A stretch of DNA of 36,188 nt from Actinospica durhamensis (GTDB lineage Bacteria; Actinomycetota; Actinomycetes; Streptomycetales; Catenulisporaceae), in the NCBI RefSeq assembly GCF_018139695.1, contig NZ_JAGSOG010000062.1, positions 1-36,188 on the forward strand. The letters are read 5' to 3'. Position numbers and translations under genes: made by a program. Of this stretch, positions 30,622 through 36,188 are shown in pieces (position 1 is the first letter of the stretch; the number at the start of each line of letters is the position of its first letter). The notes under the pieces are model-generated. The model worked only from the letters and a program-made list of their open reading frames with translations, searched no databases and had not been told where the DNA came from.

Positions 30622-31373
30622 GCGCTCTTCGTACCACGGCGGCGGGCCGCCGAGCGGGCAAGCCTGCGCTGCCACCAGTGCAGGTGCTGCGGATGCAGCC
30701 GCATGCCGAACATCCGGCCGAGCGGGACGTAGCCGAGCGCGGCGCCGACCGCGGTGAGGATGAGCACGTCGACGGTCAGCGGCGTGCCGGGGACGAACAG
30801 GTACTGCACCCCCTCGACCCCGGCCACGAACAGCGCCGTGAACGCCTCGACCCGGATCAGGCCCCGCAGATGCGGGGTGATCTGCGGCAGCAGGAAGCCC
30901 AGGATGAACCCCAGCGCCACGTTGCCGCCGATCTGGAAGACCTGTTCCTGGATGGTCCCCAGCCGCAGGTAGAGGCGGATCGCGGCGAGCGGATGGAGGT
31001 TCGGATGGCTGAACGCGACCGCCCCGGGCGTCGGCACGAGCGTGATCATCAGCAGCTCGAGCACGCCCAGGACCAGCAGCAGCAGCGCCAGGCTGCGCAG
31101 CATCGCCTTCGCCGCGCGCTCCCCGCGCGACTGCCAGTGCAGCCGCGTCCGCGGCGCGGCCTGCGCCGGTGCGTCCGCGGCCGGCTTCCGCTTCGGCTTC
31201 GGTACCGGCTTCGGCTTGGGTTCCGCCTTCGGTTTCGGTACCGGTTTGGCCTTCGGCTCTGCCTTGGGCTCCGCCTTGGGTTTCGGTACCGGCTTCGGCT
31301 TCGGTTCCGTTTTGGGTACGGCCTCGGCGTCCTTCGGCGTCCGCCGAACCCGCTCCCTGAGCTGCTCGCGCAT
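30618..31373 (-). CDS. VanZ-family membrane protein with a Pro-Lys repeat tail
   Basis: A 251-residue protein. Residues 20-64 are a cytoplasmic Pro-Lys-Glu repeat; then four transmembrane segments (SLALLLLVLGVLELLMITLV, IGGNVALGFILGFLLPQI, FTALFVAGVEGVQYLFV, VDVLILTAVGAALGYVPL). The N-x-x-x-G-F, E-x-x-Q and D-V-x-x-x-x-x-G-x-x-x-G-Y pattern is VanZ-like, a family tied to teicoplanin resistance and cell-envelope processes. ATG 31373 has GGGAGGA; the alternative GTG 31418 overlaps the PLD stop (GTGA) and adds 15 residues. The downstream DUF2071 gene overlaps its stop. Confidence 0.88.
   Translation of the reverse strand: MREQLRERVRRTPKDAEAVPKTEPKPKPVPKPKAEPKAEPKAKPVPKPKAEPKPKPVPKPKRKPAADAPAQAAPRTRLHWQSRGERAAKAMLRSLALLLLVLGVLELLMITLVPTPGAVAFSHPNLHPLAAIRLYLRLGTIQEQVFQIGGNVALGFILGFLLPQITPHLRGLIRVEAFTALFVAGVEGVQYLFVPGTPLTVDVLILTAVGAALGYVPLGRMFGMRLHPQHLHWWQRRLARSAARRRGTKSA
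31182..31316 (-). repeat. Degenerate tandem repeat coding PKPKxEPK / PKPVPKPK
   Basis: The VanZ protein's residues 20-64 are built from repeating PKAEPK, PKPVPKPK units. At DNA level the units (such as CCGGTACCGAAACCG on the coding strand) recur several times. Length variation between strains is expected. Confidence 0.8.
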
Positions 31374-31414
31374 TCCGTCCTCCCGGGCGAACGCAATACC
31401 CCGAAGTCGGGTAC

Positions 31415-32542
31415 TCACACCTTGGTCCCGCCCGCGAAGTCGGCCGAGACCTGATGCTCGATCAGGTCGATGTCCGGCTTGTCCCGCAGGACGATGCCGA
31501 GCTCGCGGTTCTGGTTGAGCGAGTTCGAGGTCATGTTCATCGAGCCGAGCTCCACGGTCTGGTCGGCCAGCCCGTAGTCGGCCACCACGATCTTCGCATG
31601 GATGTACAGGCCCGTGGAAGAGGAGTAGCCGACCACCTTGCCGCCCGCCGCGACCACCTTGGCTATCGAGCTCTTGTACTGCGACGGCGACTCCACCACG
31701 ATCCGCACCGCCACCCCGGCCTTGGCCTTCGCCGCCAGCGCGTTGACCACGGCCGTGTCGTTGAACTCCTCCGCCTCCACGTCCAGGCTCTTGTGCGCGC
31801 CGTTGATCACCGCCAGGACCCGGTCCTGGGCCGTGGTGGGGGACCAGAGCAGGTCGTCGGCGTCCGACGGGGTGACCGACTTGTGCGCGTAGTCGGCGTC
31901 GAAGACGGTGACGACCGCCGCCACGTCCTTCCTGTCGGTGTCGAAGTAGCCGAAGTCGCGGGTGAGCGAGTAGTAGTTCGAGGTCAGATTGCCGGTGAGG
32001 ATCAGCGATTCGCGGCCGTCGACGGTCAACGTCTTCTGATGCGTGTACGAGTAGGCCGTGGAGGACCAGACCACGCCGACGCCCGCCTTGGTCAGCGCGG
32101 CGTACGCGGACTGGTTCGTGCTCTTCTCCTTCTGGTCCAGGATGACCCGCACGTCCACCCCGGCCTTCTTGCGTGCGATCAGGTCATTGACGGCCGCGGT
32201 GTCGTTGAGCTCGTACATGGTCATGTCGATGTTCGTGTGCGCGGAGTCGATGAAGCGGTAGAAGGTCGGCTCGCTGGTGGTGCCGGTGGCGAAGACGAAC
32301 GCGCCGGACGTGGTCGCGCCGCCGGTGTCGGCGCCGGAACCGGCGCTGGTGGCCGGGCCCGTCGCGCTGTTCGAGCCGGATCCGGAGCCCGAGCCGAGGC
32401 TGGGCAGTTTTCCGTTGTGCGCGTGCAGATACGCGTACGCACACACGATCACCGCCGCCAACGCCAGGAACACGCCGTAGCCGCCGCCGCGCGACGATCT
32501 CCTGCTCCTACGCTTGCTGCTCGTGCGCCGCGAGCGCGCCAT
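31415..32542 (-). CDS. Membrane-anchored phospholipase D-like protein
   Basis: A 375-residue protein with a basic N-terminus (SSKRRSRRSSR), one transmembrane segment at about residues 24-41 (VFLALAAVIVCAYAYLHA), a Gly/Ser linker, then two PLDc_2 domains outside the membrane. Both HKD motifs are complete: HQKTLTVD ... LTGNLTSNYYS, and HAKIVVAD ... LGSMNMTSNSLNQNREL. Each gives one histidine nucleophile/acid of the phosphatidyltransfer site. The topology implies action on phospholipid, DNA or another phosphodiester outside the cell or at the wall. ATG 32542 has GAAGGGAG. It is the first gene of the PLD-VanZ-DUF2071-VOC series. Confidence 0.92.
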   Translation of the reverse strand: MARSRRTSSKRRSRRSSRGGGYGVFLALAAVIVCAYAYLHAHNGKLPSLGSGSGSGSNSATGPATSAGSGADTGGATTSGAFVFATGTTSEPTFYRFIDSAHTNIDMTMYELNDTAAVNDLIARKKAGVDVRVILDQKEKSTNQSAYAALTKAGVGVVWSSTAYSYTHQKTLTVDGRESLILTGNLTSNYYSLTRDFGYFDTDRKDVAAVVTVFDADYAHKSVTPSDADDLLWSPTTAQDRVLAVINGAHKSLDVEAEEFNDTAVVNALAAKAKAGVAVRIVVESPSQYKSSIAKVVAAGGKVVGYSSSTGLYIHAKIVVADYGLADQTVELGSMNMTSNSLNQNRELGIVLRDKPDIDLIEHQVSADFAGGTKV

Positions 32543-32698
32543 CCGCCCGACTCCCTTCGCTCCGGTCCGTGCGCCCTTCGCGCGGTCCGCACCTCCCCAT
32601 GCTCGGCGCGGCGCGGGCTAAACGGCGGCTCGGGTTTGGCGGCCGCGGGATCGGGTCACACGATCGATCTCGTTCCGTTCGACGATGAGGAGGACCCC

Positions 32699-32884
32699 AT
32701 GCAGGGCGGAGGCCAGTTCTTCCGGTCGGAGCTCGGCGATCCCCACGGTCTCGATCCGCACGCGCGCGAACGGCGTGACGCGGCGCCGGATCCGGCCAAG
32801 CCGCGCCGCCACCAGGCGCAGCACGGCAAGGGGCACAAGCCGTTCGGCTGGCTGCATCCGCGGCACGAGCCGCGGCACCACTGA
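32699..32884 (+). CDS. 61-residue His/Arg-rich small protein
   Basis: MQGGGQFFRSELGDPHGLDP begins a 61-residue protein with 10 His and 10 Arg residues, ending GHKPFGWLHPRHEPRHH. ATG 32699 has an excellent site (GAGGAGGA, 6-base spacing), which is the main evidence that it is a gene. The same frame is open upstream, but composition there is a shadow of the PLD gene on the other strand. No known domain. The His-rich tail could bind metal or nucleic acid (inference). It is divergent from the PLD gene (156-bp gap) and ends at a convergent hairpin. Confidence 0.6.
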   Translation: MQGGGQFFRSELGDPHGLDPHARERRDAAPDPAKPRRHQAQHGKGHKPFGWLHPRHEPRHH

Positions 32885-32888
32885 GTAC

Positions 32889-32946
32889 GGCCCCTGGGTA
32901 CGGTCACTGAATCCGACTGCTGAGTACGTCCCGTGAGCCAGGGGCC
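32889..32946. terminator. Candidate bidirectional hairpin
   Basis: GGCCCCTGG (32889-32897) pairs perfectly with CCAGGGGCC (32938-32946) across a 40-base loop that has the repeat CTGAGTACG nearby (32881 and 32920). It lies between the convergent small genes at 32699 and 32954. The long loop lowers confidence. Confidence 0.45.
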
Positions 32947-32953
32947 AGGCCGG

Positions 32954-33097
32954 TCAGGCGTCGTCGCCGGAACGTCGGCGCCGGCGCCTGCTCGGCTTCT
33001 TCTTCAGCCGGTCGAAGCGCATGGCCCATCGGGGGTGTTCGAACACCAACTCCTGCTCGATCAGACTGAGGATCTGCTCCTCGCGTGCCGATAGCAT
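32954..33097 (-). CDS. 47-residue DUF3040-like small protein
   Basis: The translation begins MLSAREEQILSLIEQELVFE and continues HPRWAMRFDRLKKKPSRRRR. The E-x-Q-x-x-L-x-x-I-E-x-x-L-x-x-x-x-P-x-x-A pattern is the N-terminal signature of DUF3040 proteins, which are normally 100-150 residues with two membrane segments. Here the protein ends after a basic run, with no membrane part. GGAGGCGA precedes the ATG at 7 bases, so it is probably a real gene. It lies 81 bp after the Ser/Thr kinase on the same strand. Confidence 0.7.
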   Translation of the reverse strand: MLSAREEQILSLIEQELVFEHPRWAMRFDRLKKKPSRRRRRRSGDDA

Positions 33098-33178
33098 CCG
33101 CTCGCCTCCGTCGCCCTGCGCACCGTGGGTGAGCCCGGGTACCCCGGCGGCGCGCCTTTACGCGGGTGCGGGCCCGGA

Positions 33179-34768
33179 TCAGTTCTGGGCGGTGGCGGTG
33201 GCGGTGCCCGTGGCGGTGCCCTCGGAGGTGGCGGCGACGGAGACGGTGAAGGAGGCGAGCGCCTGGATGGGCCCTGCTTCGGCCTCGACCACGTAGTCGC
33301 CCGGGGTCGCGTTCGCCCGGTGCTCCTGGGTGGCCGGGTCCACGGTGGCCAGGATCGACCCGTCGGCCGCGGCGTAGACGCTGAACGGCTCCTCCGCCGA
33401 GGTCTCCAGGATGATCCACACCAGGCGTCCGGGCGGCCAGCCGGTACCCCGCACCGTGAAGACGCCGCGGGTTCCGCCGGTCCCGGGCGTGACGGTGAGC
33501 GTCGCCGGGTACGCCGCGCTCTGGCTGGGCGCGTTCGGCGGCGGGTTCCCCTGCCCGCCCTGGTTCGGCGGCGGCGGATTCTGGCCGCTGACCCCGGCCG
33601 CGGCCAGGGAGCTGCTCGTCTGCACCGGGGACGGGGTGGGCCAGGCGTGGACCACGCTGTAGACGAGCCCTGCGGCGATGCCGAGGACGGCGGTCGAGGA
33701 GGCGGCCACCGCCATCCAGGTCCGGCCCGCGCCCCGACGGGAGGAGTTGTGCTTGCGGCGCGGGGGCTTGCGCGGATTGCGATGCGCGTGCCCGGCCGAG
33801 GGCTGCTCGCCCACGTGCGTCACGTGCGTCCGCCCGGGACCGGCGTCGTCCGCGAGCCCGTACTGCTCGCGCAGCCGTTCCCCCTCGGCGGCGCGGTTCG
33901 CGATGAGCGCGAGGCCCGCCTCCGGCAGCGGCGTGTCGCCGATGTCCGCGGCGAGCGCGTCCAGCAGCTCCGCACACGCGGGCCGGTCCGCGGGGTCGCG
34001 GGCGAGGCAGGCGGTGAGGGTGGCCACGAGCCGCTCGGGCACGCCGCTGAGATCCGGCGCGCTCGTCATCAGCTGGTAGATGGTGGCCTCGACGCCCGGG
34101 CCGGGGAAGGGCAGGTGCCCGCAGGCCGCGAAGATCAGCGTCGCGCCGAGCGCGTACACGTCGGTGGCCGCGGTCGGTTCCTCGCGCCGGTTGATCTGCT
34201 CCGGCGCCATGAACGCCGGGGTCCCCGGATGCGTCCCGCTGCGGGTCAGGTGCCCGGAGTCGGTCGCGTAGGCGAGCCCGAAGTCCAGCAGCAGCGGCGC
34301 GGACGCGGTCACCAGGATGTTGCCCGGCTTCACGTCCCGGTGCACCAGGCCGGCCCGGTGCACGTCCATCAGGGCGCGTATACAGCCGTCGGCCAGCCGG
34401 CGCACGCAGTCCTCCGGCAGCGGTCCGCAGGCCTCGACGAGCTCGCCCAGGGTCGGCGCCGCGACGTACTCGGTGGCCAGCCACAGCGGCGCGGCGAAGG
34501 GCTCGGCTCCGATGACCCGCGCGGTGTGGGTGCCCGAGACCCGCCGCGCCGCGCGGATCTCCCGGACGAAGCGCTCCCGGTAGGTGGCGTCGGCCGCCAG
34601 CTCCGGCCGGATGACCTTGACCGCGGCGAGCCCGACGGCCTGGTCGTACCCGAGGAACACCCGCCCCATCGCCCCGCCGCCGAGCACCCCGAGCACCTCG
34701 AACGTCCCGATCCGCTCCGGGGCCTCGAAATCCGCCCCGTACGCCTGCGGCCTGGTGCCTTCCGTCAT
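33179..34768 (-). CDS. Membrane Ser/Thr protein kinase (PknB-like) with external Ig-like domain
   Basis: A 529-residue eukaryotic-type kinase. Catalytic domain about residues 20-270: glycine loop GVLGGGAMGRVFLG, Lys51, catalytic Asp145 in HRDVKPGN, DFG 162-164, APE 188-190. All are intact, so it should be active. Juxtamembrane region is basic (RNPRKPPRRKHNSSRRGAGR); one transmembrane segment at about 352-374; then a Pro/Gln linker (NPPPPNQGGQGNPPPNAP) and an external beta-rich domain (YPATLTVTPGTGGTRGVFTV, TGWPPGRLVWIILETSAE) that is not a PASTA domain. ATG 34768 is preferred over 34897 because GGGGAGAG precedes it. -10-like TAGCAT lies at 34806-34801. Confidence 0.93.
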   Translation of the reverse strand: MTEGTRPQAYGADFEAPERIGTFEVLGVLGGGAMGRVFLGYDQAVGLAAVKVIRPELAADATYRERFVREIRAARRVSGTHTARVIGAEPFAAPLWLATEYVAAPTLGELVEACGPLPEDCVRRLADGCIRALMDVHRAGLVHRDVKPGNILVTASAPLLLDFGLAYATDSGHLTRSGTHPGTPAFMAPEQINRREEPTAATDVYALGATLIFAACGHLPFPGPGVEATIYQLMTSAPDLSGVPERLVATLTACLARDPADRPACAELLDALAADIGDTPLPEAGLALIANRAAEGERLREQYGLADDAGPGRTHVTHVGEQPSAGHAHRNPRKPPRRKHNSSRRGAGRTWMAVAASSTAVLGIAAGLVYSVVHAWPTPSPVQTSSSLAAAGVSGQNPPPPNQGGQGNPPPNAPSQSAAYPATLTVTPGTGGTRGVFTVRGTGWPPGRLVWIILETSAEEPFSVYAAADGSILATVDPATQEHRANATPGDYVVEAEAGPIQALASFTVSVAATSEGTATGTATATAQN

Positions 34769-35141
34769 GTCCGCACTCTCCCCACCCTCAGCCCACGAAC
34801 ATGCTATCCGGCCGAGCCGTGCGGGTCCGCCCGGTGGGAAAGCAACACGGAACCGATTGTATGTGGTGTGTTTCTCCCCGATGCGGATTCCGGACACCTC
34901 GACCCGTCACCGTGCACTGATTTGTGATCGCTCCCGGGCCTCGGGCCGCCGGACGCATGAAAGATTCAGTCCTCGAGCATCTATGCGATCGACTTGGTAC
35001 TTCATCTTGCCAGCTCAGTGATGCGCGGCGGGCTGCGAGCGGACGGCGGGTTCAAGGCCTCTCAGAATACTGTTGCCGGACGGCCGAGATCTCCGTAGGT
35101 TTTCTGGGAGCGTTCACGGAACCCGCGACAAAGGAGTCACG
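34769..35141. other. 373-bp divergent intergenic region, lower GC
   Basis: Between the kinase and the galactanase. It is visibly less GC-rich than the rest (for example GATTGTATGTGGTGTGTTTC at 34855-34874). It contains the galactanase promoter (35073-35101) and the probable kinase promoter. No convincing gene is seen: the open frame from 34924 runs into the galactanase start in another frame. No riboswitch or clear long palindrome was found. Confidence 0.6.
35073..35101 (+). promoter_or_regulatory. Promoter of the galactanase gene
   Basis: TTGCCG (35073-35078) and TAGGTT (35096-35101) are separated by exactly 17 bp. Transcription would start near 35108, giving a 5' leader of about 34 bases containing the AAGGAG site. 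Confidence 0.55.
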
Positions 35142-36167
35142 ATGGGCGGACGAGGATTGACCAGGCGGAATCTGTTGCAGGCCTCGGCGATCGGGGCCGG
35201 AGCGCTGGCCCTCGGCGGCCTTGGCTCGGCGCCGTCGGCCGCGGCGGCCACCTTCTACGCCGGCGCCGACGTCAGCTGGGTGCCGCAGATGGAGGCCACC
35301 GGCTACACCTGGCTCAACGCGAGCGGGGTGCAGGAGGACATCCTGACCATCCTCAAGGGCTACGGGCTCTCCGCGGTGCGCCTGCGCACCTGGGTCAACC
35401 CGTCCAGCGACCCGGTCAACGGGCACTGCAGCATCGACGAGACCGCCGCGATGGCCGTGCGGGCCAAGGCCGCCGGGCTGGCCGTGAACATCGACTACCA
35501 CTTCGGCGACACCTGGAACTCGGTCGGCGTGCAGAACCCGCCCGCCGCGTGGGCGAGCATGACCTACAGTCAGATGCTGACCGCGATGTACAACTACGTG
35601 TATCACACGATGAATGTGATCAAGTACAACGGCGTCACGCCCACCTGGGTGCAGATCGGCAACGAGATCAATTCCGGGATCTGCCACCCCGTCGGCAGCG
35701 TGTCCAATCCGGCCCAGATGACCGGCCTGCTCAACGCCGCCCACGACATGGTCAAAGAGGTCTTCCCCAGCGCCCAGGTCGTGATCCACCTGGCCCAGCC
35801 GCAGAACTACAGCTCGATGACCACGTTCTTCAGCGCCTTCAGCGGCAACGGCGGAACCTGGGACATGAACGGCTTCTCCTCCTACGGCAGCGCGAGCGTC
35901 GCGGCCGGGATCGTCGCCAACATGGCCGAGATCTCCAACGCCTACGGCAAGCCCTATATGCAGGTGGAGTTCGGCGGAGACGTCAGCAAGGTCGGCAGCA
36001 CCGAATCCGCACTCGAGGCCTACGCCACCGCGCTCAAGGCCAACGGCGGCCAGGGGCTGCTGTACTGGGAGCCCGAGGTCTACTCGCCGTTCACCACCTA
36101 CGCCATGGGCGCCTGGGACTCCACCACCCGCGAACCCACCGCGATCATGAACGGCTTCACCGCGTAG
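35142..36167 (+). CDS. Tat-secreted GH53 endo-beta-1,4-galactanase
   Basis: A 341-residue glycoside hydrolase family 53 enzyme, which cleaves beta-1,4-galactan side chains of plant pectin. The N-terminus is a twin-arginine signal (LTRRNLLQASAIGAGALALG, R8-R9) with probable cleavage after the ASAAAA stretch near residue 36. The acid/base Glu175 is in VQIGNEINSG, the nucleophile Glu276 in MQVEFGG. Other family features: GADVSWVPQMEATGYTWLN, VRLRTWVNPSSDPVNGHC, YHFGDTWNSVG and LYWEPEVYSP. ATG 35142 follows AAGGAG by 5 bases. There is no carbohydrate-binding module. Secretion by Tat suggests folding before export. The gene is complete and ends 21 bp before the window end. Confidence 0.95.
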   Translation: MGGRGLTRRNLLQASAIGAGALALGGLGSAPSAAAATFYAGADVSWVPQMEATGYTWLNASGVQEDILTILKGYGLSAVRLRTWVNPSSDPVNGHCSIDETAAMAVRAKAAGLAVNIDYHFGDTWNSVGVQNPPAAWASMTYSQMLTAMYNYVYHTMNVIKYNGVTPTWVQIGNEINSGICHPVGSVSNPAQMTGLLNAAHDMVKEVFPSAQVVIHLAQPQNYSSMTTFFSAFSGNGGTWDMNGFSSYGSASVAAGIVANMAEISNAYGKPYMQVEFGGDVSKVGSTESALEAYATALKANGGQGLLYWEPEVYSPFTTYAMGAWDSTTREPTAIMNGFTA

Positions 36168-36178
36168 GTGGCCCGCAC

Positions 36179-36188
36179 CTGTCTCTTA
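36179..36188 (+). other. Probable Nextera adapter remnant at the contig end
   Basis: The last ten bases, CTGTCTCTTA, equal the first ten of the Nextera/Tn5 mosaic-end sequence CTGTCTCTTATACACATCT. An exact match at the very terminus is best explained by untrimmed adapter, so these bases are probably not genomic. Confidence 0.75.

Noticed and set aside
31454-32884. 476-codon frame that includes the 61-residue His-rich protein
   Set aside because: The first 415 codons are a shadow of the PLD gene; only the part after ATG 32699 has its own ribosome-binding site.
34924-35160. 78-codon frame before the galactanase
   Set aside because: Overlaps the galactanase promoter and start in another frame, has no ribosome-binding site and no recognisable feature.

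Overview
The window is about 36 kb of very GC-rich DNA with strong codon bias, many GTG starts, 4-bp start/stop overlaps and several probable leaderless genes. Together with a SigE-family ECF sigma factor, a membrane Ser/Thr kinase, a DUF3040-like protein, a PIG-L deacetylase of the mycothiol-enzyme superfamily and a Tat-exported glycosidase, this points to a filamentous actinomycete (Streptomyces/Catenulispora-like; inference). No rRNA, tRNA, CRISPR array, insertion sequence or prophage was recognised. The last 10 bases match the start of the Nextera transposase mosaic end, so the right edge is probably a contig end with untrimmed adapter.

Layout. 1-3469: a HAD phosphatase cut by the left edge, then an APH-type kinase, a HEAT protein, a zinc-ribbon protein and a histidyl-tRNA synthetase. 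3479-6485: a PEBP lipoprotein, a SigE-family sigma factor translationally coupled to a single-pass membrane partner, and a divergent winged-helix protein. 6550-8570: an ABC exporter (ATPase, permease) followed by a small XRE regulator. 8584-14016: two methyltransferases flanking a 1196-residue indolepyruvate ferredoxin oxidoreductase. 14107-16010: divergent gluconokinase and glucose dehydrogenase, which could form a non-phosphorylating glucose-to-6-phosphogluconate route. 16066-18436: a TetR regulator with a coupled P-loop kinase, divergent from an aldo/keto reductase, with twin operators between. 18530-19852: a TPR protein.

19920-21952: MarR divergent from ribA plus an extradiol-type dioxygenase, with two identical 14-bp palindromes between; both divergent genes look leaderless. 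21962-28014: a methyltransferase and a NarL-type two-component system divergent from an ABC-2 transporter; its first permease carries a lectin-like domain of about 200 residues in an external loop. 28056-32542: a PIG-L deacetylase, then an operon of a PLD-like protein, a VanZ protein, a DUF2071 protein and a double-VOC protein. 32699-36167: a 61-residue His-rich protein, a 47-residue DUF3040-like protein, a membrane Ser/Thr kinase and a Tat-secreted GH53 galactanase.

The general picture is chromosomal accessory DNA made of small, self-regulated modules (MarR, TetR, XRE, two-component, ECF sigma, Ser/Thr kinase), each beside its probable target. The best candidates for little-described biology are the MarR/ribA/dioxygenase unit, the lectin-loop ABC transporter with its two-component system, and the PLD/VanZ/DUF2071/VOC operon.
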